A program made the position numbers and the translations under genes. This document shows, piece after piece, positions 45,187 to 55,859 of a stretch of 64,000 nucleotides of DNA. The notes under the pieces were generated by a model. It saw only the letters and a list, made by a program, of their open reading frames with translations. It searched no databases and was not told the DNA's origin. Position 1 is the stretch's first letter; every line of letters starts with the position of its first letter. Origin of the DNA: Coniferiporia sulphurascens. Its lineage: Eukaryota; Basidiomycota; Agaricomycetes; Hymenochaetales; Hymenochaetaceae. Location: positions 620,001 through 684,000 of the forward strand of contig NBBA01000006.1 in assembly GCA_002794785.1 (NCBI GenBank). The letters run 5' to 3'.

Positions 45187-46534
45187 TGTTAGATTTGCTC
45201 CCTGAGTAAGGGATTGAAACAAGTGATAACAGATTCACACAGTAATACTAGTTAGTTTAGGGTAGGCTTGTTACCCTTCACTCGCTAGAGTGTTAGAGCT
45301 GATGATGGTGGTAAGAGACAAGAGATGAATTAAACTGCTTTTTACCGCAGTTTTACATTGGGCTTTTATACCCTACATGTTGTAGTCTATTTACTATGTT
45401 CCAGTAGATACTACAACATACTACTCTTGCTTTATAAGTCATAAGAATGTTCTGGTACAATCCTGTACATGCTATTTACTATTCTTAGCTTTCTTATGAG
45501 TCAGTTACATATTCCAGTATGTTCTACAGCCTACCATGCTATCTTTATCTTATGCCAGAACCTTCCTTGAGTTTCCATCGAGTCATACAGTACAATACCT
45601 AAGTTAACCATTCTCAGATACTACTATACCTATAATGCTTCTCCTTATTTCCTAATTGGTTCTGCTGTACAATGCGCTATACTTGGCTCCCATCAATTGC
45701 GTCTTCTAATTGATCACCATGCTTCCATCAGCTATTCTTAGCCGAACACTTAGATATACTTGTGTGGCTCAGCGATTATGCTAGCCTTCTTAATCTTATC
45801 TTGTTGTGGCTTGTTACTTATTACCGTAGACTAATCTTGATTCATTTCCATTGATATGTTGAAAGGGGTTTGTTCTGGTGTTCTATCATCTACTGGCATA
45901 AAGAGCTCCTCAGGCCCTATAGTGTTTATATTTGTTATCCTGCTATACCCTGGTGTGACTCTATATGATGGTTCATCATTAAACCATTGTATTATAATTT
46001 CTTTATCTATTGGTACTAGCTCCTGTCTTTGGTTTGGTTCCTTTCGATCTACTGTTGTGTGTCCTTTGGCTATGAAGTTGGCTTTGTATGTGAATAGTTG
46101 TTCTTGTAATTGTTTATTGATAGTGTGAACTATTTGGTGTGCTGCTTCCGCATAATTGGTTGATGTAATAACCGCCCTTTGATAACATAATTCATTATGT
46201 GGCTGATTATAAATCTTGGTTCTTGTGTAAGCACTGATTACATATCTATTCAATTGATATGAGAACATAGTCACTCTATGTTCAATTATTACTTCTAACC
46301 TTTCCACCACTTGTTGTTCCCTTGTAGTATGATCAAATGTAATTTGACAGTTATCATATCCTGCATTCTGTCCTACTGTTGCACATGCAATGTTAAACGC
46401 TTTCCATGCTACTTGATCTGCATCTTTACAGCATTGGCACAGGTTCCTGGTATTGATTAAATTTATGGGTCTTGCCATGTCGATCTTGCTAATCCATCGA
46501 TCTGATGATCACAATTTTCATCAACTTACTAACA
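45187..46534 (-). mobile_element. Family A LTR-like element, copy A1 (1,348 bp)
   Basis: Read on the minus strand it starts TGTTAGTAAGTTGATG and ends GGAGCAAATCTAACA. The 6-bp ends TGTTAG/CTAACA are inverted, giving LTR-type TG...CA. A TATAAAA box sits about 170-180 bp from the 3' end (about 45363-45370) and an intact 215-codon ORF lies upstream of it. The flanks (TTGCC left, AGGAT right) do not match, so its TSD has been lost or exchanged. Confidence 0.85.
45831..46478 (-). CDS. 215-aa ORF carried in family A element, copy A1 (unknown)
   Basis: The ATG begins 57 bp after the element's 5' end and the frame is open for 215 codons. The product has a Cys cluster near the N-terminus (LCQCCKDADQVAWKAFNIAC), a helical middle (ERLEVIIEHRVTMFSYQLNR; HQIVHTINKQLQEQL) and a Pro/acidic C-terminus (EELFMPVDDRTPEQTPFNIS). 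It is nearly identical to the ORF of copy A4 (only a few residues near position 5-10 differ). No homologous family recognised; no membrane segment or signal peptide visible. Its place upstream of the TATA box means it would sit in U3, as an LTR-borne accessory ORF. Expression is not shown by the sequence. Confidence 0.65.
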   Translation of the reverse strand: MARPINLINTRNLCQCCKDADQVAWKAFNIACATVGQNAGYDNCQITFDHTTREQQVVERLEVIIEHRVTMFSYQLNRYVISAYTRTKIYNQPHNELCYQRAVITSTNYAEAAHQIVHTINKQLQEQLFTYKANFIAKGHTTVDRKEPNQRQELVPIDKEIIIQWFNDEPSYRVTPGYSRITNINTIGPEELFMPVDDRTPEQTPFNISMEMNQD

Positions 46535-46689
46535 AGGATAGCTATGCTGTACCCAAGAAGGTCTGCCTCATCCAGAAACTAACATGAAATGGTCTGATAA
46601 ATAAGTGTGCCAAAAAATTAAAATGATGGTACCAACATAGGTTATCAGACCCTGTCGGTCTGTGCTTGGGTCATCTCATCTTTGATTCG
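46535..46689. other. Short junction between A1 and ABC-A fragment
   Basis: Unassigned 155 bp. Frames here do not continue the ABC-A domain. Confidence 0.4.
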
Positions 46690-47300
46690 ATGTTCAGAGC
46701 GAGGATGGTACCATGCGAAACTCCAAAACTAACATCATCTACTGCCTTGACCGTGGACCCTGCATACTTTTTGGTAATATGCACAACCCGCAATGCATCT
46801 GTCGAAGTCGCAATGGCGTCCACTTCTTCATGCATGTTGTCGGGCACATTGTTGTCATTGTCTGCACTTGATCCTTTCCCAAGGTGTGAGGAAGACAGTT
46901 GTGGAAGTTTAGAGCCCGAGTCAAACCAGATGGGGAAAGCAAAAAGGATGAGAGCATAAACAATTAGGTAGGCTATAGGTCCCCCAAACTTGTTAATGGA
47001 TCCTAACGAAGCGGTTGACAGTCCGAAGTTAATATTGCATAGTAAGGAGAATAAATTCATGGGAACAAAAGCCACCCGAATCTGAAAAGGTAATGAAAAC
47101 TCTGAACATAAATGTGAAGATAGACTGACCGGACTGGCGACTGGCGAAAGAACAGAGAGCATATAGTCTGTCAAACACATTAAAGAATGGTCACAGGAAT
47201 TCGAGATATGGACACATGTATAATGGTTATAATATTCCCGGCCTGCAATGTCTTGGCATATGTCTCTATCAAGAGAACCAGCAAGATACAACTAGTATCA
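46690..47300 (-). pseudogene. ABC-A (ABCA-type) transporter gene fragment, NBD1 upstream part
   Basis: Minus-strand frame ends with SINKFGGPIAYLIVYALILF (last TM of the first membrane domain), a Ser/Asp-rich linker (SSADNDNNVPDNMHEEVDAI) and ALRVVHITKKYAGSTVKAVD-DVSFGVSHGTILAL, the opening of an ABCA nucleotide-binding domain. The Walker A sequence that should follow (GPNGAGKTT-type) is missing; the frame runs into NIESKMR and stops. It is therefore a truncated remnant. Weak traces of the membrane domain may extend to about 47,700. A possible downstream piece of the same kind of gene is at 63571. Confidence 0.62.
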
Positions 47301-48355
47301 CATGAGTTTGCAATTGGAGATGGTTTGGGTGATGAACAGTCCACTTATCATGAAAAAGTCTCAGCATGATACTTTCGGAGGAATGGAGAGCCATGGGATC
47401 TATCTCCACCAACATCGCAGAATGAGTCATAATGTGGCCGGAGCTCAGAAAGAGATGACTTCAGTGTGGCAAAGAGTCGTAAAAAGAGAACTGTCGGTTG
47501 TCATAGAATGTGTCCACTCCAAGCCATAGATAATTTGTTAGAGGTTGCATAATTGCTCTATCAGCATAGATACCAACAAGTACACAGACAGGGGCGCACA
47601 AAGACCAGAATGAAGAAGGCCCTGAAGGTGACCTCTGGCTCCCTGGCAAGGAGATTGTAGACTGTCAAGCCCTTGACAAATGGGAGTGCATACATCCCCC
47701 CGTTAATTTAGCAGAACGGAAGGAGTGTAACCTCCCAGTTACTCCCTGGCGATCTTATTTCCCTTCGTAGATAATTCCCTCTTTAGTATGCACATATAAG
47801 CTGCCACTCCTGTATTCTGAGACTCTCATTCCGACATCTTGAAATACAGGTGAGTAAAAAACCATATCATGTATATTACTAGGATTCCAACGTCTCAAAA
47901 TACAGTCTGGTCCTATCAGCTACTCGAGTGAATATGACTTGCTTCACAGATAGACAGCTATTTATTGAAGTCATGATTACTTGGCTGGGCCTCTCCTCAC
48001 TGTGGTAAATACTGACATGGCAGACAGTGCCACTGTGATCCCAGAACTTATTTGACAAGAAGATGGCCATGACAAACTTCTATTAAATAGAACTTGATGG
48101 TATCCTTTGACAGAAGCACTTCATCAACCAAGATAAATGTACACAATTGATCCTCATGTACATTTTTTCTCTGCATAGAGTCTGCAACAAGCCAGACTAC
48201 CCTTGTTATATAGATCCACATTACCTGGTCCAATTTCATTATTGACTTCCTTTCATATTGCAAGATACGCCATCCCACTACCACAAGACTGTCAAACAAC
48301 TCTGTTGCTCCTGACTACAGGTGCCAAGATGTTCAAGAAATGTTCACCAATAAGC
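47301..48355. other. Decayed sequence with possible ABC-A remnants
   Basis: About 47,460-47,700 (-) has weak membrane-like stretches that could be further ABC-A debris. The rest is unassigned. Ends at the TSD TAAGC of element D1 (48351-48355). Confidence 0.35.
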
Positions 48356-48798
48356 TGTTAGATGCAGTTGATCTTCTTTCCTTTTTTGTCTGCCTCTGAT
48401 CCTTTTTCCTTTTCGTTTCTTTCCTTTCATGTTTCCCCTTTCGGCATGATCACCGTTTCCCTGATCCCCCTTAGTTGAATGACTCATTATGACTCGTGAC
48501 CTTTCACTTTTGGTAATACCTTCACATGTTCTGATTGCCCTATAAGTAGTTGAGCTGAACATTATTGTTTCCTGTTCTTCTCTTCTACTTACCATTGTGT
48601 CAACTTAGGTATTTACCTGTATGGTCTCTCATTTTTGAAGCAATCTACTTACTGTTGTGTCGACTTAGCATTACACGTGATCTGAACATAGTCCCTCTGA
48701 GTCCCCCCTCAGATTACTAGGTGTTCCCTTTGTGCTAGTCAGTGTTTCGTTGATCTCTTTGGGGCCCCTGTCAAGTTATTCCCGGCTGCCGCCTAACA
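48356..48798 (-). mobile_element. Family D solo LTR, copy D1 (443 bp)
   Basis: On the minus strand it starts TGTTAGGCGGCAGCCGGGAA and ends CAGTTGATC-like ...GCATCTAACA. Flanked by perfect TSD TAAGC (48351-48355, 48799-48803). Same length as D2 and D3. Confidence 0.93.
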
Positions 48799-49919
48799 TA
48801 AGCAGTGCCACTATACTGTCTATTTTATTAATTCAATCCTTTTTTGAGTCATACATTTTTATGCTGGTTGTCAGGAATCCCCTCATTTTTCCGATCATTT
48901 TCCATATTTTTACTTATTTTTCCCATCATTATTCATTGACTTACTGCATTAGGATTCCTGACATATGTGCACATGATCAGCAGTCACATGGTAGTTGGTA
49001 TATAGTCACATGACACAGTGTGCTGACTGATACTATACAGTAGCACTGCCTCAGTTCCCATGGGGGGCTGGGAGCTTATAAACCCGACCTTTTCACTGTA
49101 GCAAGGTTTCCCACTTTTGACCTCTTGTGGATTCCTTGCAGGTGAGTGTAGTAGATAGCAATTAGAGTACTGAATATTGACTTGTGGATTCCTTGCAGTT
49201 GCAAGCGCTCTATCGGTGGTTCGAAGTTTTGCAGGTCTTGAGCTTATATTGATACTTGATCTCATCATTTGCACTGCGAGTCATGACACTGGTTGTGAAA
49301 AGCTCCGAGACTGATGCATCTGTCTCAGCATCTGGGTAGCTATGCTTGTCTTTCATCTGCAGCTTGGGAAGGGTGAAATAAGCTGACTGGGAGCCATATT
49401 TCTGACACAGACAGCCATTAAGAACTGGTCTCTTCCTTGCTCCTTTTCAAAAGCGGACAGCATTGCAGCTGAAGAAGGGCGAAGGGCCATCTGCGCCAAT
49501 TTGATGTCCCCTGCTTGGACTATGACCCTATTGTTACTCAACAGGATATTAAGCTGGTGTGCAATTCAACATATCTTTAATGACCTTATGATGTCTTAGT
49601 GCTATCTTCCACTTTGAGCTTCTGTGACTTTGCTTGTCCTAAGGGCATCAGTAATGGGTAGTCTAAGGGCATCAAGTGGTAAGCTTTTAACTAGGAGCTC
49701 TTTGTTATGCAGCTATTACCATGCTTGCCTCTCCTTCCATTACTGGGGGTACCTTTGTGCTGATTGGACAAACTATACAATCCTTATTTTATTATAATTG
49801 TATGATATTCCACATTTAGTTTCCTAGGGTTTGCTTACATGCTGGCACAGTGCCTGAAAAGACCCTGAGCACCACATGCTCAGGGCCTACCTCCCATAAG
49901 CAGTATGATTGCCGCTTTC
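48799..49919. other. Unassigned TE-region sequence
   Basis: No supportable gene in about 1.1 kb. The direct repeat TTGTGGATTCCTTGCAG occurs at about 49125 and 49181 (56 bp apart). Confidence 0.4.
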
Positions 49920-50440
49920 CGAACTCCAAATCCAAGTTCATAACTGCTGGTTATAACTAGTTATGACCAGTGATGATGCGTGTTAGCCAAAACACATGCA
50001 CAGCCACCACCACACATTACATCCAGTGATTTCACACAAAATGGGGCATAACCAGTTATAACTGCTAGTTATAACTAGTTATAAAATTTGATTTCACACT
50101 GGCCCCATCACTACTGGTTATAACTAGTTATAACCCAATTCCATGCACAATGCACAACTTATTGTCCAGTAAGGACCCCCAAAAAGAAGTTCTTTGTCAT
50201 CATCTTTGCTGCCAACAAGCAGAAGCACAGCGAGGTACATGAGATGCCAAGTGTGTCCTTGCATTTTTTGTGCAGAGTCATTTGTTTCTGGGTTCATGAC
50301 AAACTCAGACTGCTTAAGATCATATGGCTATGATTCTAAGTTTTTTTTTATCCTAAGACTTACAGTGCAGCAGTTGGTCAAATAGAGACATCCAGAGCAG
50401 AATGTTCGCACTGGCCCATCAGGAAAAAACTGGGTTGCCT
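49920..50440. repeat. Element E copy 2 (no hairpin insertion)
   Basis: Related to 42,622-43,400 by shared blocks (see that entry). Contains GGTTATAACTAGTTATAACC-like palindromes at about 49943, 50050-50085 and 50112. Provides the empty site for the hairpin inserted in copy 1. Confidence 0.65.
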
Positions 50441-50693
50441 ATTGCGGCCTATGGTGCTTATACAGGCAATCATAGCCCCATAGCCCCAAAGGGTAAGTCT
50501 ATGGTAGATAGCACTGTATAGTGCTATCACAGATGCGCCATAGACGCCATAGCTCCACACTACATAGGCAGTTATAGCACACATAGCCAGTAATGTAAAA
50601 TGGAGCTTGTACCAGAATTAGATCACACACAGATATTAAATAAATAATTTTGTTTAAATTGCTGTAATGCTAACAGAATGATTGTGCTCTCAT
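50441..50693. other. Unassigned sequence before B2
   Basis: No gene. CCATAG-containing short repeats around 50,470-50,570 are imperfect. Confidence 0.35.
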
Positions 50694-51252
50694 TGTTACA
50701 ATTTTCCTTCACTTTTCCTTATTGCGCTGACTCACTTCCCCTTCGTCACCATCAGTCAGCGCAACTCCCCCATTTCTCTACCTTACTCATCCTTATTCCG
50801 CCTTATGCCATAAGACGCCATGATGACGCCTTATTGCACCATCATGACATGCTTTGCTTACTGATCACCAAACTTGTATTACCAAGGCATTCCTTGAGTT
50901 TCCATGACCTTCCATAGTCTGGTAAACATACCTAACCAAGTCGCTACAGTAGCAAACACATAGAATAGCATATAAGCATGTAACTTCAGTAGCACAAGCC
51001 CTAAGCTTGTGCTCTTTGTTCATACAAGCCCATTATCTGCTACCACCAAGTTTGCTACTCGCCACTTGGCCTTCAGTCGCTTCGTCGTAACCCGACTCAC
51101 CATAGAAGCCTACTGCATCACATCGTCGATCAGGAAGCCCCACCGACGATCACCCTCGACTTACAACATCTCGGAAGCCCCGTTGCCGTACCAACCGCCC
51201 CGACGATCAGGAAGCCCCGACATCGATCACCGCGTAACCATTGAGCTTAACA
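50694..51252 (+). mobile_element. Family B LTR, copy B2 (559 bp)
   Basis: Starts TGTTACAATTTTCC and ends GAGCTTAACA, like B1 and B4. It differs from B1 mainly by an extra CGCCATGATGACGCC stretch. The flanks do not match. It is joined directly at 51252/51253 to an inverted, truncated B copy. Confidence 0.85.
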
Positions 51253-51699
51253 GCTTCCTGATCAGCGATGTGGACGTGGTAGGCTTCTTAGAGGTGTCAG
51301 GTTATGACAAAGTGCCAGATGATGAGGTAGAGCACACAGAGGGCACTGAGGCGCATATAATGGGCTTGTATGAACAAAGAGCACAAGCTTAGGACTTGTG
51401 CTACCGACATTACATGCTTATATGCTACTCTATGCGTTTACTCCTGTAGCGGCTTGTATAGGGTTGTTTACATGGCTATGGAAGGTCATGGAAACCCAAG
51501 GAATGTCTTGGTAATGCAAGGAGGCTGATCAGTAAGCAAAGCATGTCATGATGGTGCGGTATGGCGTCATCATGGCGTCTTATGGTGTAAGGCGAATAAA
51601 GATGATTTAAGGAAGGGAAATGGGGGAGTTGCACTGACTGATGATGATGAAGAGGAAGTGAGTCAGCGCAATAAGAGAAAAGTAAGGAAAATTGTAACA
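51253..51699 (-). mobile_element. Family B LTR, truncated inverted copy B3
   Basis: Minus-strand B sequence ending (read +) at GAAAATTGTAACA. It lacks the last part of the LTR (cut at the B2 junction) and is joined on its other side to the middle of element A2. The apparent reading frame across this junction has no domain. Confidence 0.8.
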
Positions 51700-52858
51700 C
51701 CCTACATGTTGTAGTCTATTTACTATGTTCCAGTAGATACTACAACATACTACTCTTGATTTATAAGTCATAAGAATGTTCTGGTACAATCCTGTACATG
51801 CCATTTACTATTCTTAGCTTCTTATGAGTCAGTTACATATTCCAGTACATTCTACAGCCTACTGTGCTATCTTTATCTTATGCCAGAGCCTTCCCTGAGT
51901 TTCCATTGAGTCATACAGTATAATACCTAAGTTAACCATTCTTGGATACTACTATACCTATGATGCTTCTCCTTATTTCCTAATTGGTTCTGCTGTGCGA
52001 TGTGCTATACTTGGCTCCTATCAATTACGCCTTCAATTGATCGCCATGCTTCCATCGGCTATTCTTAGCTGAATGCTTAGATATACTTGTGTGGCTCAGC
52101 GATTATGCTAGCCTTCTTAATCTTATCTTGTTGTGGCTTGTTACTTATTACCATAGACTAAGATTGAGTCATTTCGATTATGATATTGTTAAAAGGGATT
52201 CGTTCTGGTGTCCTATTGTCTACTGGCATAAAGAGCTCCTCAGGCCCTATAGCATTTATATTTGTTATCCTGCTATACCCTGGTGTAACTCTATATGAAG
52301 GTTCATCATTGAACCATCATATTATAATCTCTTTATCTATTGGTACTAGCTCCTGTCTTTGGTTTGGTTCCTTTCGATCTACTGTTGTGTGTCCTTTGGC
52401 TATGAAGTTGGCTTTGTATGCAAATAGTTGTTCTCGTAATTGTTTATTGATAGTATGAACTATTTGGTGTGCTGCTTCCGCGTAATCGGTTGATGTAATA
52501 ACCGCCCTTTGATAACATAATTCATTATGTGGCTGATTATAAATCTTGGTTCTTGTATAAGCACTGATTACATATCTATTCAATTGATACAAGAACATAG
52601 TTGCTCTATGTTCAATTATTACTTCTAGCCTTTCTGCCACTTGTTGTTCCCTTGTAGTATGATCAAATGTAATTTGACAGTTGTTGTATCCTGCATTCTG
52701 TCTTACTGTTGTGCATGCAATATTAAAAGCTTTCCATGCTACTTGATCTGCATCTTTACAGCATTGGCATAGGTTCCTGGTATCAATTATAGTTATGGGT
52801 CTTGCCATGTCGATCTGTCGATCCGTTGATCACCATGATTTTCATCAATTTACTAACA
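51700..52858 (-). mobile_element. Family A element, truncated copy A2
   Basis: Minus-strand A copy starting at 52858 (CTAACA read on +) but missing its 3' end, beyond where B3 begins. It retains the 215-codon ORF region. It sits between pieces of family B internal sequence, so it was probably inserted into a B retroelement. Confidence 0.85.
52161..52808 (-). pseudogene. 215-codon ORF of family A, copy A2, with nonsense codon
   Basis: Same start as in A1 (MARPIT...). The frame is open to KEIII (52317), where a TGA replaces the Gln of A1/A4; sequence after it is still recognisable. The same TGA is in A3. Confidence 0.7.
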
Positions 52859-53109
52859 AATTCTATACCTGGAAAGTGAATGCCATACGATCAAGGAGCT
52901 CACCGACTTTCCTACACACTTCCCTGCACATTTCCTTTCACCTGAATTTCCCAACCCTGATGCCTTTTTCTGTACTCAAAAATGGGAGGTAGGCAAGTTC
53001 TATGAGTGGCAACACTTCTCTCTTCACTTCCCCTTGCATTTGTGATGTGCAGTCTTTGATCTTTGAGAAGTATTTGTTAGCAAATGTCAAAAAATCAATA
53101 AGGGGAGAC
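52859..53109 (+). mobile_element. Family B internal sequence (3' end) with polypurine tract
   Basis: A short frame ends FFCTQKWEVGKFYEWQHFSL. The purine tract AATAAGGGGAGAC directly precedes LTR copy B4, which identifies this as the end of the internal region of a B-family LTR retrotransposon. Confidence 0.65.
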
Positions 53110-53672
53110 TGTTACAATTTTCCTTTACTTCCCCTTCCTGCGCTGACTCACTTCCTCTTCGTCATCATTCAGTCAGCGCAACTCCCCCATTTCTCTGTCT
53201 TACTCATCCCTTATTTCGCCTTGCGCCATAAGACGCCATGATGACGCCTTCTTGCACCATCATGACGTGCTTTGCTTACTGATCACCGTACTTGTATTAC
53301 CAAGGCATCCCCTTGAGTTCCATGACCCCCCATGGTCTGGTAAACACACCTAACCAAGTCGCTACAGTAACAAACACATAGAATAGCATATAAGCATGTA
53401 ACTTCAGTAGCACAAGCCCTAAGCTTGTGCTCTTTGTTCATACAAGCCCATTATCTGCTACCACCAGTTTACTGCATGCCACTTGACCATTAGTCGCTTC
53501 GTCGTAACCCGACTCGCTATAAAGAAGCCCACCACGTCCACATCGCCGATCAGGAAGCCCCATCGACGATCACCTTCGACTTACGACATCTAGGAAGCCC
53601 CGTTGCCATCCCATCAGTCTTGACGATCAGGAAGCCCCAACGTCGATCACCGCGTAACCGTTGAGCTTAACA
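53110..53672 (+). mobile_element. Family B 3' LTR, copy B4 (563 bp)
   Basis: TGTTACAATTTTCC...GAGCTTAACA, preceded by the purine tract, so it is the 3' LTR of a partial element. Contains the same GGAAGCCCC sub-repeats as B1. Confidence 0.88.
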
Positions 53673-55600
53673 GAGACTTTAAGAGTTTTGTAATGTTACT
53701 ATCCAAGGGGAAGACATGGCCAACTTCCTTGGTAGCCCTTGCCCATGATGCCTTCACAAAAGCAGTATTCACCAATACTGTATTGGGGAATGCATTGACC
53801 ATTGATATATGCACATGGTAGTATAGTTCTGCTAGCACAATGACGTTGTGCTCTTTCCCATTGTAGTCCTGGTTCCTTGAGCAGTTGCAATGCCACATCG
53901 AGGCAGGCGGAGGGTTCTGTGTCATCATGGGGCCCAGGCAATTGTGGGGTACCACGAGTACCTGGGGTTCATTGGCATTGTTTGCCTCAACTTTCACCTT
54001 TTTCAATATAGCATCTTTGTTGCCCAAATGAGCATGCACACACTTTATACAACCTTGAGCAGAGTGGCTGAGCAGTGTCCACACCTAATGAAGCTTTTGA
54101 ACATACCAGACACAGCACTGATGAATGTATTGTATTCCTTGCACTTGTCACTGACATCCTCCATATCTTCAATGTCTGTTACAAGATTGTGGACTTTTGC
54201 ATGCTTCAGCAGCTGCTTGTGTTTCTTGGCATCATAAGTCCTGCTTATGGCTGGCACTTTCTTAGCTGTTATGACTTTGGTATTGGTGCTTGTGTCCAAT
54301 TCTTCTGTGGATTCCTCCTCACCATCCTCTTTGCCATCCTCTTTGCCATCCTCTGTCGCTGCTTCTTCTTTAGCTACAAAACACTCTTTTAACAGAAAAA
54401 TGGTGCAATTCTACACACCCTTGTTACCAGCAGCAGTTTGTCCGATGCCTGACACGAGCCTCGCAGGTGTCTCTTGATATTCAACATTTTTTGCGGCAGT
54501 GTGGTGCTGTTAGGCGGCCACCGGGAATAACTTGACAGGGCCCCCGAAGAGATCGACAGAACACTGACTAGCACAAAGGGAACACCTAGTAATCTGAGGG
54601 GGGACTCAGAGGGACTATGTTCAGATCACGCATAATGCTAAGTCAACATGATGGTAAGTAGATTGCTCAAAAAATGAAAGACCATACAGGTAAATACCTA
54701 AGTTGACACAATGGTAAGTAGAAGAGAAGAACAGGAAACAATAATGTTCAGCTCAACTACTTATAGGGCAATCAGAACATGTGAAGGTATTACCAAAAGT
54801 GAAAGGTCATGAGTCATAATGAGTCATTCAACTAAGGGGGATCAGGGAAACGGTGATCATGCCTAAAGGGGAAACATGAAAGGAAAGAACAGAAAAGGAA
54901 AAAGGATCGGAGGCAGATGAAAAAGGAAAGAAGATCGACTGCATCTAACAGGTGCACTGTGCTAGGCGTCCCTGGCATCGACTCATGGGCTGTCTTGTTG
55001 GTGACTGCCTGAAGGACCAGGCACATTGAAGGATGGGGCACCAGCGAAGTCTGCTTCATGACCTTCTTTGGCAGCTCAGACATGGCAGGGATTGTAGTGA
55101 ACTACAAGAATATTAGGGGAATGTATTAACTAGCAGGCTCTTCAGAAATGATATACTATACAAACCATGTTGTTGGCCAGTGTTGCATGTGTGTTCTCCT
55201 TAGCTGGCTTGTCTACCATGGCTATGAGAGTTAATGGTTAGACATGGCAAGGGAAAACGGGAATAAGTGCAGCACTGTCAGCACTGGCATTGTCCGCCTG
55301 TTCCTTCATGAGACACTCGGCCTTCTGCCGTTTACGGGCTTCTCTTGCTTTTTTCTGTTCGGTGCGCTGGTGTTTTGCCTTCATGTCAGCCTCTGGATTT
55401 AATCATGTCAGCCACTCAAATGTAATGTTTTTGCAGAATGCCGTACCCAATGCCAATATGGCAGCGGTTTTTTTAATGGTTCGCCCAGATGCAGCTACTA
55501 CTTCGTTTTTCGAAGGGGTATCACCTTTTGTTTTACTTGTACATGCAGAGGACTGCCGCTTCATTGGGGTTTGCATTCTAGAAAGACAAGGGAGGGATTA
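53673..55600 (-). pseudogene. DUF6532-like gene fragment, interrupted by element D2
   Basis: The minus-strand N-terminal part near 55,600-55,250 is Lys/Arg/Ala-rich. Then MSELPKKVMKQTSLVPHPSM (55083 onward) continues to PGTPSTVH, where the D2 solo LTR intervenes. After removal of D2 and one TSD the frame goes on as HTAAKNVEYQETPARLVSGI. Later exons include YDAKKHKQLLKHAKVH and VLAELYYHVHISMVNAFPNT...FVKASWARATKEVGHVFP, which resemble the DUF6532 domain common in mushroom genomes and often tied to mobile DNA. Two frames overlap near 54,050. The 3' end runs into LTR B4. Family call is tentative. Confidence 0.42.
54508..54950 (+). mobile_element. Family D solo LTR, copy D2 (443 bp)
   Basis: TGTTAGGCGGCCACC...GACTGCATCTAACA with perfect TSD GGTGC (54503-54507 and 54951-54955). 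Confidence 0.94.
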
Positions 55601-55859
55601 AGGCGATGCACACGAATATGTAGGCTGAGAGGATGAGAGGGGGGACAGAGGAGGAAATTTTCACTGGGGTCATCCGATAAGCCGGGACCCTGTTTATAAG
55701 GGATTGCCCTAGGTCATGAACCTGGCAGGCCGACTCCTTGCTAGCATCCACATGGACTTGATAACAAGTCAGCCATCAATCTGTGGCTGGCATTTGCAGT
55801 TCATTGCTTCCTGCTAGTACATCTATCCTCAATGACCAGGCAAAAAAGAAAGTCAGTTT
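55601..55859. other. Unassigned sequence upstream of the Plavaka transposase
   Basis: Possibly the 5' leader or terminal region of the Plavaka element. No clear terminal inverted repeat was found by eye. Confidence 0.3.

Noticed and set aside
45856..46128. 90-residue open frame antisense to the family A ORF (also at 62308-62580 and 52180-52458)
   Set aside because: It is the exact antisense shadow of the 215-codon ORF, has no domain, and its length varies between copies with the sense frame's substitutions.
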